The notes beneath the pieces were generated by a model, which saw only the letters and a program-made list of their open reading frames with translations, had not been told where the DNA came from and searched no databases. DNA of 64,000 bases from Hydractinia symbiolongicarpus (taxonomy: Eukaryota > Cnidaria > Hydrozoa > Anthoathecata > Hydractiniidae), in contig NC_079883.1 in NCBI RefSeq assembly GCF_029227915.1, forward strand, positions 26,596,001 through 26,660,000, written 5' to 3'. Both the position numbers and the translations under genes were made by a program. Positions 19,638-27,840 of this stretch are shown here, in pieces (within the stretch, counting starts at the first letter, position 1; each line of letters begins with the position of its first letter).

Positions 19638-20120
19638 TAAAAGGCTGATAATCCAGGATATGATTTTAGGGACGAGAAAGACATAGGTAGGCACGATGAG
19701 GATGATAAGGAGGATAACACATCAACACAGCAACTCCCTGAAACATCGGGGACTTCAACGCCAGGTCAGCAGCAGGGAGGTGCGCGTAGGCGATTGAAGT
19801 TGGGCACGGAGTTGGCTGAGACGGTGGTAACTAATTCGAAAGTTGATACCCTATACACCAATCTTAGGGATGGGCTGGGAATGACGCCCAATGCGATGCA
19901 TTACAATAGGTTCCGAATGGGTGTGAATGGTGAACTTATATTTAAAAAGGTTGAGACGGGAAAAAAATCCTTACCTGAAGTAGTACTAACGTTGCAAGAT
20001 GGTAATTTTCCAACTATTGAACAGCTCGAAAAGAGGCTGGGTAGTGCGCATATGAAGGCCATAGGCTTTGATAAATATCAAACACCCAACAGGGGTAGCA
20101 AGGCAGAGGCCGAGAATTAA
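19638..20120 (+). CDS. Hypothetical element protein, copy B (ends GSKAEAEN)
   Basis: Frame open from 19638, with an acidic Thr/Gln-rich leader (DEDDKEDNTSTQQLPETSG). It then has KVDTLYTNLRDGLG..HYNRFRMGVNGELIFKK and the C-terminal block FDKYQTPNRGSKA. It is homologous to 14850-15311 across its length, including the leader. No in-frame ATG is seen near the front. A stop at 20118-20120 is followed by more open codons, so the end may be eroded. Confidence 0.5.
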
Positions 20121-20185
20121 ATCAAGAATGTTAATGTACTTGTAAATAAGGATGAAGAGAAGGCCCCTTTGATGGGGGTGAGGCT

Positions 20186-20869
20186 ATGGAAATAGAAACA
20201 ATTGATGGTATGGAAAATTTTGTGCGCGACGTAGATGGCTATATAGATACTTCATTTGTAGGCTTCGACCATGATGCCCCCAAGGTTGATATGAGGAAAA
20301 TAAAGCTCGAAATTTAAAACTTGCGGAACAAAATCAAGGAGGTGAAGGATAAAATCATGAAATATGATAGCAAGATCAAGACGAAGGAGGGTAAATTGAA
20401 AGAACCGGGGTCCGATGGCTTCAGGATATTGCCGATCTTGAGAAGGATATTAATCTCTTGAAGAAGGATAAAAATGTTGCACTGGGTAGACATGGTCTAC
20501 TTTCCTCCGAGGTTTTTAAGCATCTGGGTAATATTAAGTCCGAGTTGATGAAAATCGCTGGAGATGACATGCCTTTGCTTGAAAAGCTTAAAACACTCTT
20601 TAGGGAGCAGCATAGTCTCCGCTGTGGGTCTGCTGGTTTCCACCATTGTTCTTGCCGTTACAGGAGAGGGTGGTGCAGCAGCAGGTGCTGCAGGGGGAAG
20701 TGCCGCGGGAGGCGGTGAAAAAGGGTTCTTGCAGAAGCAACTCGACAGGCTCGGAAATTTCCTAAAATATCTGGCAGGCAAGGCAGGTGTTGCGTTACCC
20801 GGGATCATCGGTACAGTAGTCTCGTTCTTTCTGAGGGTAGCTGCCAAAGTTATCGAATATGTGGCCTAA
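20186..20869 (+). pseudogene. Coiled-coil protein with C-terminal hydrophobic segments (frameshifted)
   Basis: ATG at 20186 (MEIETIDGMENFVRD). A stop near 20317 is followed by a Lys/Glu-rich coiled-coil stretch. A frame change near 20420 leads into DIADLEKDINLLKKDKN..KSELMKIAGDDMPLLEKL. A second change near 20605 leads into two hydrophobic helices: SIVSAVGLLVSTIVLAVTG, a Gly/Ala linker, then GVALPGIIGTVVSFFL, ending at 20869. From memory, proteins with a FREQ..PGIIG layout recur in cnidarian mobile elements. Function unknown; membrane association is likely. Confidence 0.5.
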
Positions 20870-20904
20870 CATCTCTATCTCTATGTTGCCGGATTTTTCG
20901 TGCT

Positions 20905-21099
20905 TTATATCAGGTATTTTTTCAGCCATATATATGCAAGGATGAGGCTGACCCCTGTTATGATAATAACAGTCTTGGTATCCACGTGTTGATTTTGTGG
21001 GGGTTGTTCGTGTATTGGGGGCGTGACATGTTTGGGAGGTGTAGGACGTATAGATGGTATGGCCTGTATAGTATGATCAGGTGCGGCATGCCCCAGCAA
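20905..21099 (-). CDS. 64-aa Pro/His-rich protein with C-terminal membrane helix
   Basis: MLGHAAPDHTIQAIPS, then a Pro-rich middle (HVTPPIHEQPP), then the helix TVIIITGVSLILAYIWLKKY at the very C terminus, as in tail-anchored proteins. Overlaps the end of the upstream minus-strand gene by 23 bases. Confidence 0.45.
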   Translation of the reverse strand: MLGHAAPDHTIQAIPSIRPTPPKHVTPPIHEQPPQNQHVDTKTVIIITGVSLILAYIWLKKYLI

Positions 21100-21643
21100 T
21101 AGGCCTGTTATTCAAGTCAAGCCTGATGCCAATCATCGCACTTGCAGGGGCAATTAAAATATTATTATTGTAGCCAACAATTTTGCCAATACGCAGATTC
21201 ATATCGGAGGGTAACATGTACACGTGATGCATGACAGCGAAGTTCACCGGGGTCCTGGCATATTGCAGTACCTTCTGGAACTCGGTGATGTCATGGCTTA
21301 CATTTTCTTGCCTTTGGACCATAGCCTCAAATTTCTGCAGTAAAGTTTGCCTTGCTGTATAATTGTCTGCATTAGATCCAATCAGGGATGCTTTGGCACC
21401 TGCTTGCAATCCCAGCAATACGATCACATAAACCCTGATACTCTCACTCAGCTTATTCAGGCCCTCTGACGTCAGACCTTGGCTTGTGGGCATAGTGAAC
21501 TTGGCCCAATCACCGTCAACCTGCGGCCACCATCTGTCATCTGTCAAAGACGACATGACAACCTTGAATTTATACAGGGCATTAGCATCTGCACAATGGG
21601 TGGCGAAATTTACCTGAATATTCCAATAATTTGGTGCCTGTCA
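21077..21643 (-). CDS. Hypothetical element protein with GYNNNILIA motif
   Basis: Open from a stop near 21645 (first residues QAPNYWNIQVNF); the first ATG is at 21556 (MSSLTDDRWWPQVDGDW). Later blocks are LGLQAGAKASLIGSN, FQKVLQYARTPVNFAVMHH and VGYNNNILIAPASA. No signal or membrane helix. It appears intact over at least 159 aa, and the upstream open codons suggest a longer original. Possibly a structural protein; not recognised. Confidence 0.45.
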
Positions 21644-21770
21644 TTTAGATGAAAATAGAGGAGATAGAACAATATCTCCGGGATAAAAAAAGGAGCGGAA
21701 TAGACTTGGAAAAAAAATCAAACCCAACAGCCTTGTTGCATATGTCTTGCGTCATGATTTGATCCGGTAC

Positions 21771-22070
21771 CTAGATTAGTGCATGGGGGTACATTTTAAC
21801 GGCCCTGTTGCACATGTCCTGTGTCTTGAACTGGTTAGGCACATGCTTAAACATGTGGAGATATCTTTCAACGGTCCTGTTGCACATGTCCTGTGTCTTG
21901 AACCGATCCGGCACATGCTCGATCGTGTAGGGGTACATTTCAACGGCCCTGTTACACATGTCTTGTGTCTTGAACCGATCTAGTATGTTCAGGCACATAC
22001 GAGGATAGTCCTCGACAGCCTCGATCCAATTTTCTTGGCTTGCGATATCGTCCTCCAATAGGGCAACCAA
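21771..22070 (-). CDS. KTQ-repeat protein 1
   Basis: 99 codons containing three repeats of about 24 residues with pattern FKTQDMCNRAVEMYP..IEHVPDR. I associate this helical repeat with uncharacterised proteins of giant viruses and cnidarian genomes (recalled, not searched). The repeats are also visible as DNA repeats of about 72 bp on the plus strand. A second, more decayed member is at 23880-24360. Confidence 0.6.
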   Translation of the reverse strand: MVALLEDDIASQENWIEAVEDYPRMCLNILDRFKTQDMCNRAVEMYPYTIEHVPDRFKTQDMCNRTVERYLHMFKHVPNQFKTQDMCNRAVKMYPHALI

Positions 22071-22099
22071 TTCAGCCTTACGTAGTCTAAATTACCCTG

Positions 22100-22235
22100 T
22101 TAATTCACGGTTTTTTGCTCTGGCATTTGTCCAATTTTTTTGCCGAGCATGTTGGGAATTTCCCTACTCATTTTTTTATGGGACTTAACCTTGATATGCA
22201 TGACTAAGCACTGCTTATTAGGGATTCTAATCCAC
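22100..22235 (-). CDS. Short basic ORF upstream of KTQ-repeat protein 1
   Basis: IRKWIRIPNKQCLVMHIKV.. to EQKTVN. The start resembles MRKWSKIIFCPSKK near 24330, upstream of the second KTQ-repeat gene. It may be an N-terminal part or leader ORF belonging to this repeat family. Confidence 0.25.
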
Positions 22236-22294
22236 TTGCGTATGGGTTCGCTATTGTGACCATGGACAATTAAGTGTAAATGTAATCACTACAT

Positions 22295-22596
22295 GAATTG
22301 GAATTGGTGTATTAGCAACAGGCTTTGTAGCTCCTCTCGGCATTGCCATGGGAGGTATCGCGATAACTATGGGAATCGGGCAGGCTGGCCTGAGGCGTGC
22401 TTCGAAAAGATTAGGCGTGACATCACAGAAGCATGAAAGTATAAGACTACTTGCTGAATCAAAGTTAAATTCTGTCGTTGACTTTATATCAAAGACAATC
22501 AAAAATGCTGACTATGAGTTTAGCTTAATAATGCAGGAAAAACAGCGCTATATGGTGCTAAAGGAGCAAATACCCCACAGGTTAAGCGTATCGTAA
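22295..22596 (+). pseudogene. Gly-rich hydrophobic plus helical protein fragment
   Basis: Open after a stop: GIGVLATGFVAPLGIAMGG (hydrophobic), then LGVTSQKHESIRLLAESKLN, SVVDFISKTIKNADYEFSL and MVLKEQI. The KHE..LAE.KLN..FISK..EFSLI pattern is one I recall from a family repeated in cnidarian genomes. The frame stops soon after, with related residues continuing in another frame, so it is likely a broken copy. Confidence 0.4.
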
Positions 22597-22795
22597 ATAA
22601 CATCAATGAGCCGGAGCGTGCCTAGTTACTTGCAAAAGGAGGACAGGAAGGTAAATAGAAATTTTTTTAAAAAAGTTTAATCTGTACAGTATGTCACTGG
22701 TACTTACATTCCTCGCCTGCCTATTCGATATAGTCTATCGCCTAGCAGCTCCGCATAAGCAAAAGTTTTGTAGGAAAATATTCCTACAAAATTAC

Positions 22796-23105
22796 ATGCG
22801 TTGCTCATCGATGTCGCAGCCGATCACAACACCAGTATCACCATCAATCAGTAGGTCTGTATCATGTGCTATACATTGCGATTTTTTAGCGAGTTGTTGC
22901 AAACATTTGTCAAAATTTTTTCATATGCAATTTCAACACAGGGTTTGCAATAGGGACCATCTGTTTGCGTTGAAATGTCCATATACTTGACTTTGTGGAT
23001 TACCTCAAGAAGATCTTCTTTATTCAGTGTAGAATAACGAGGAAAGTTCATTAATTTGGCTTCTTTTCGAAGTGCGTTCATTTTTTTCATGTATCTTATA
23101 TCAAC
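22796..23105 (-). pseudogene. SAP-like DNA-binding domain protein (frameshifted)
   Basis: MKKMNALRKEAKLMNFPRYS followed by TLNKEDLLEVIHK resembles a SAP-type helix-extension-helix. PYCKPCVEIAYEK follows. After a frame change near 22915 the protein continues QQLAKKSQCIAHDTDLL and VIGCDIDEQRM to a stop near 22797. Probably an element protein; DNA binding is an inference. Confidence 0.4.
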
Positions 23106-23107
23106 TA

Positions 23108-23493
23108 TATAAAGGTGGTGCAAATAAAATTTACCTCAGTAAAACTCCCGCCGTTGAGATCATCATCAGATTCACTAAAATAGCAAGCGCCATACTTTTC
23201 AACCGTGTTGTATTTACATTCTTCCAAGTAAGCCTGTGCGTAATAGTTTGGACCTTGTCTATGGATGCTTCCTATTTTGATGATTGCTGTACATTCACAA
23301 GATTCCCGAGGTATCTTTTTCTTATGAAAGTTTGTTCTAATTTTACCTTCCCATTCCTAAGCTTGGAGTTGATATAACGATCTTTCTTCACACCTATGTT
23401 GGTGAAGTAAGCTCCACTTTCCCACTCCACTTTTCTCAATATCTCGTCATATTTACTCAACCACTCAGGATAGTCACCAAGATCAAACGACAT
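23108..23493 (-). pseudogene. Hypothetical element protein MSFDLGDYPEWL (frameshifted)
   Basis: ATG at 23493, MSFDLGDYPEWLSKYDEILR.., through RKRYLGNLVNVQQSSK. After a frame change near 23275 it continues GPNYYAQAYLEECKYNTVEK and GACYFSESDDDLNGG to 23108. About 125 residues in all, acidic, no recognised domain. Confidence 0.4.
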
Positions 23494-23650
23494 GGTGAAC
23501 GCTCAATTCTGACTATATTGAGAGACTCCCTGGGAGTAGATATTTTTAGGGTTTTTTATCAGGAACGGTGATAGGTTTTTGATTTAACAATTTTGTCTCC
23601 AAATTTCAACATGCTCCTTTTATTTATATGAAAAATTTTATAAACAAATT

Positions 23651-23776
23651 TTATTTTTTAGTGAAACATGTACGAAAACCACTGTTGTATAAAGTGTATT
23701 TCTGATAACAACGCCAACATAAAATTTTTTCTTTCACCACAAGTTTCCTTCCGCATTTACACCTATCATACTCCAT
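23651..23776 (-). CDS. 41-aa zinc-ribbon micro-ORF
   Basis: MEYDRCKCGRKLV..KILCWRCYQK to FTKK: CxC and CxxC knuckles about 12 residues apart, as in small zinc ribbons. ATG at 23776 and stop at 23651. A second Cys pair lies upstream in another frame (QCDDCEC), so it may be the end of a longer four-knuckle protein. Confidence 0.35.
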   Translation of the reverse strand: MEYDRCKCGRKLVVKEKILCWRCYQKYTLYNSGFRTCFTKK

Positions 23777-23879
23777 TAAGTATACATTCACAATCATCGC
23801 ATTGTTGTTTCATCGTTTTATCTTATATTTCTTTAAAAGAGAAGATATAAGAACTGAACCAAATTCATGATGAACAGAA

Positions 23880-24360
23880 CCGACCTGGAATATATTGGAT
23901 TATACAGGGATCACACATGGCATTATTACACATCTCTTTGGTTTTGAAGCAATTCGGAACATACTCGAGCAAAAAGCGCTTTTTTCAACTGCTTTGTTAC
24001 ACGTCCTAGGACATAAAGCAATATGGAACAAACCCGGTCATCTTGGGATCTCTATCAACCGATTTATTGTACATTTCCTGTGTTTTTAGATGATTAGGAA
24101 CATATTTTATCACATAGGGCTCCCACTCAACTACCCTGTTGCACATTTCCTGAGTCTTAAAGTGATCTGGGACATGGCTGAACATCGCTGGATTTTCTTT
24201 AATTATTTTGTTATACATGTCCTGAGCATTGGGATGTTCTTGGGTATACTATTCTTTAACTGTGGACATTTCTGAGACAGTCATTTATTTACAGAAAAAT
24301 ATTTATCAATAAACTTTTTAGATGGACAGAAAATTATTTTACTCCACTTGCGCATGATGT
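23880..24360 (-). pseudogene. KTQ-repeat protein 2 (decayed)
   Basis: After the leader-like MRKWSKIIFCPSKK, frames give MYNKIIKENPAMFSHVPDHF, KTQEMCNRVVEWEPYVIKYV, PNHLKTQEMYNKSVDRDP and, beyond stops near 24000, YVPNCFKTKEMCNNA. These are four to five copies of the same helical repeat as in 21771-22070. Broken by several stops. Confidence 0.55.
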
Positions 24361-24438
24361 CGTCGGCCTGCCGTTGGATTTGTTTTGCACATGCGCAGAT
24401 GTTCTTGCTGATGTCAGTAGAATTCATCATTTATTATC

Positions 24439-24471
24439 ATTTATGTTGATGACGTCATAGTTTTTTCGTGC
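24439..24471 (-). repeat. Right inverted repeat flanking the Polinton-like composite
   Basis: Reverse complement of 8323-8355 with 4 mismatches over 33 nt, including GCACGAA, TGACGTCATCA and CATAAAT. It lies about 80 bp outside the last element ORF, as expected for an end of the element. Confidence 0.6.
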
Positions 24472-24479
24472 GGATATTA

Positions 24480-25014
24480 CATGAAGTCATATTTTTTGCG
24501 GGGTTTCGGGGGATCTATGGAGAAGCGGGAGGTTTTCAGTTCCTTGGTATAACTCAACGCGTAGCAAACGTGCTCCAAAATTTCGCTTCGCAACCAATAT
24601 AGAAAGTGTTGCGGAGAGGTTGCCAAAGCAAAGGCATTAAGCACGGCAAGGAAAGGGCACGGCAAAGGCAGGCAAGGAAACAGGAAGAGGAATCAGCAAG
24701 GCAGGGGTAGGCAAAAATGGTGGTCCGCGCTACAAAAGTTAAATACGAAAAAACTTAAATTAATTCTTAACAACGTTATGCAAAACATCCTTTGGAAAAT
24801 TTCGCAAAACATCTAAAATTTAATGCAAGCACTGTTGATTGCACCAACAAACGCAAGCTTAAAAAGGGAATTACAAACGTTTACGAAACAATTAAATGCT
24901 GTGAGGAAGTTGGCAACGATCCTTCAACTGAAAAAGAGAGAAGCAAGAACTGGCTGGCTTTCTGTAGTTTTTGGACCTATTTTCTGTTCGCAGTTTGGGA
25001 GGTAACCCTTTTTT
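24480..25014. other. Non-coding stretch between elements
   Basis: Contains a run of GGCAAAGGCA/GGCAAGGAAA-type near-repeats at about 24605-24710 and short frames without recognised domains. No gene supported. Confidence 0.5.
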
Positions 25015-25640
25015 ATGCAAGGCCTGGGATATGCTGCAAAAACAAGCTTACCAAGAAATGGATTGGAAATAAGGGGTCAGATTGAGAGGCTGGGCAGTGG
25101 AAAAAAGGATAAAATCTCTTATGATTGTCTCGTGCACCAAATATCAGAAGCAAAATCTAGTGGGTACGATGAGGAGGATATTGTGAAAAGTGTAATTGAA
25201 GCTATGGTACCTGCTAGTCTTACATTAAAAAACGTCCTAGGAGTCTATGTGAAAACTTAACTATAGATTATAATAGGCTGTTACAGAATCTTTTAGCTTA
25301 TTATGACAAATAAAATGCAACTGACTTATGTAGTCAGCTGACGTCTATGTTTCAGACCATCATTGAGACTGCTTATTCCTTTGCACTGTATGAGATGCCA
25401 TAAAAAGCTCTTCTGGCATCTGAAAAGTATGACATAAAAGTATGACACAACCAAGATCTAGTACAGATATTTTATAATTGTGCCTTTGAAAGAGGTTTAG
25501 GAACCCAATACCTTATTCAGGAAATATGAAAGCTGATTAAATATATTCCTTCTAAAGTGCCAATTGCTGCCATCACTAAGGTTTCTGATGTGGAAAAAGA
25601 ATGCACATAGCTGTACAAAGTACGGCCTGGAACAGGTCAA
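25015..25640 (+). pseudogene. LTR-retrotransposon gag relic
   Basis: ISYDCLVHQISEAKSSGYDEEDIVKSVIEAM, read across the 25015-25260 frame, followed after frame changes by NATDLCSQLTSMFQT, AYSFALYEM and KVSDVEKE. This is the capsid-type helical region of Ty3-like or related gag proteins in invertebrates. Many stops make it inactive. It is followed by a MITE-like insertion and a protease relic in the same orientation. Confidence 0.6.
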
Positions 25641-25824
25641 CTAATGTTTTAAAAGTTAAATCTGCTAAAGCGACGATGTAAACAAACTAACTTCTACAGT
25701 TGAAACCATGTGTGTGCAATTAACTAGCTTGCAGAAAGAGTGAACTGAGGTGAAAGGCAAGAAGATATAGTGGCAGAAAGTTTGGAGGAAGCTTACAGTG
25801 TGATACCTAGGAACTGAATTTTAA

Positions 25825-26206
25825 ATGCTATTATTCCCCTCGAATAAGTGCCCAGGTAATTTCCTCACAGTTCAATAAGTGCCCAGCACTTATTAAGCGC
25901 GCTCCTGGAATAAGCGCCCACCTGATAAAAGAAGGCGCTTAATCGAAAACTACCTTGAGAAACTGGGCGCTTTATATTGAGAGCCTTAGAAAGAATAAAG
26001 TTTATTTTGTTACATCTTTTCTTCAGTTTTATTTTTCAGGAAAAAAAACAAAATTGAAAATTACCGTTGCTTTTAATTTGTACAAAGTTAGAAAAAATTT
26101 TTTAAGCTCCCAGCATTTTTTAAGCACCCCCCTCGATTAAGCGCCCATGCAAAAAGTCCAAAAATTTAATAAGCGCCCAGGGCGGTTGTTCGGAGCATTA
26201 CGGTGT
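25825..26206. mobile_element. MITE-like element, AATAAGCGCCC family
   Basis: The ends are inverted: left TCGAATAAGTGCCCAGG; right GGGCG, then GTTCGGAGCATTACGGTG. The motif AATAAGCGCCC, in variants, recurs about six times inside. It carries no coding capacity. The small element at 31087-31196 has the same termini (CGTAATGCTTCGA). Confidence 0.6.
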
Positions 26207-26299
26207 ATATATATATTGAAAAAAGATAATTAAGAATTTTAATGTCAATGCAAAGTTTTATGCCAATCAATATCAATATCAGAAGCAATGGAAAGACAA

Positions 26300-26640
26300 G
26301 AAATATAGCTATAATAACATTAGCATTAAAAAGAAAAAGCAAGTAGCTGATTTAGTTGAAAGTCAATATTTGATCAATTACGTGTTAAGTCATCAACCTA
26401 CAACAGTCCTGGTAGATTCTGGTGCCCAAGTTTCTCTGGTTAGTAGATCATAATGCCAGGAGCAATCTAGAAATGCTAGCTACATGTACGCTGTTATCGT
26501 CCATATTGGATAAACACGATTCTTAACATGTCCAACAAGGAAACAGCACTGATATTCCCTTTCAATGCTGTATGTATTATTGGACCCGATTATACAATAT
26601 AAAGATGAGCTGTGTTTGGTTGAAGTACTATTTGAAGTAC
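26300..26640 (+). pseudogene. Retroviral-type aspartic protease relic
   Basis: TTVLVDSGAQVSLVSRS carries the DSGA active-site motif. After a stop, traces continue (NKETALIFPFNA, then IIGPDYTI in other frames). It is probably the continuation of the gag relic at 25015. Confidence 0.55.
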
Positions 26641-27280
26641 TATTTGAATTCTTTACCTGAGGACACAGTGTCATGTAACACAGTGAATCAATTTAAAATG
26701 AAGCTAGACAAATTATGGTCTGATAAAGACCAATTATATTATTATGATCTGGATATTACTAATTTCATATATTAGATAGGGAGGAGTGTCTTTGTGAATG
26801 GGGTGTTTGTGAGATTAACCTCACTAATTTCATTATTATCATACTCTTTTCTTGTTTGTTTGTGTTTGTTTGATTGTTTTGCGATCATTATTTTTTTTTA
26901 ATTGCCTCTTTTTCAAATTTTATTTATAATCTAAAGCAAAGTTAAATATTTTACCAATTACATTTTAAAAAGTATTAAAAATTCAAAATCATAGTATTTC
27001 ATGCCTGGTACACAGATGTATTCGAAATCGCAGTGTAAATGTATTTACTCAATTGACTGAGAAGCCTCCTTGTTCAATTGCTTTTAGGTAGCTGCTATAA
27101 GGTTTATTCAAATCTTATTCATGTTCTTTACCGAGCTTCCATTCTTGTCCAGGGAGTTTATTATTTAATTATTTTTTTTTTATTTATTTTTTTTTTTTCT
27201 ATTTATTATGAGCTGACCCTAGAGGTTGTTGTAACCTGAAATTATTGTCAGAATACACTATACTATACTATACTATTTGA
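26640..27280 (+). mobile_element. LINE 3' end with (ACTAT)n tail
   Basis: LNSLPEDTVSCNTVNQFKMK and LDKLWSDKD end a CR1/L2-like RT protein at 26775. A 3' untranslated region with poly-T runs follows, then a pentanucleotide tail ACTATACTATACTAT at 27258-27275. Only the extreme 3' part is present (strong 5' truncation). Confidence 0.65.
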
Positions 27281-27496
27281 GGACAAAGCAACACTGAAGC
27301 AGCAGAAGCCGTACAATGCAACAATGTATTTGTACTGCATTTTCATTATTAATAGTTATGTATTTCTTTTATTTTGCACAAAAACTGGTGAACTGACAGT
27401 AGAAGATGATGTTTATCACTTAAAATTTGGCAAAAGAGCAAACATCACCACGGTAAACCACAATTACAATGATATATACCCTTTTAAAGTGGGGGA

Positions 27497-27626
27497 GGAT
27501 GTCCTATGCGACTGGGCTCTTTTTCTTTTTCGAGTGAAGAACACGAGACTTGACAGAAGGGTTCTGACGTTCAAACGTATTGATGTATATAAATAACTTT
27601 ACGAACAATTTATATCAACATCTACA
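27497..27626 (+). repeat. Possible LTR end (tentative)
   Basis: A purine tract, AGTGGGGGAGGA, precedes a TGTCC start, and the segment ends TCTACA near 27626. This is the layout of polypurine tract plus 3' LTR and would close the gag-protease relic. It contains TATATAAATA at about 27587. No second copy is in the window to confirm it. Confidence 0.35.
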
Positions 27627-27840
27627 GTGATACCTCGCGGCACCAACGTAATATTTTTTAAATTTTATTACTTATTTCCCAAAAAAAATTAATGAATGCT
27701 TCATTTAGTTGCTACCGTGTTGAAAATACCAACTTGATCTCTGTATTGCTTTTGTCAGCCATCTATTTATTAACAAAGATATTAATATTTTGTTCTTCTT
27801 TGGTCGAATATTTTCAGTGCAGTAAAAAAGTATTCCAGCT

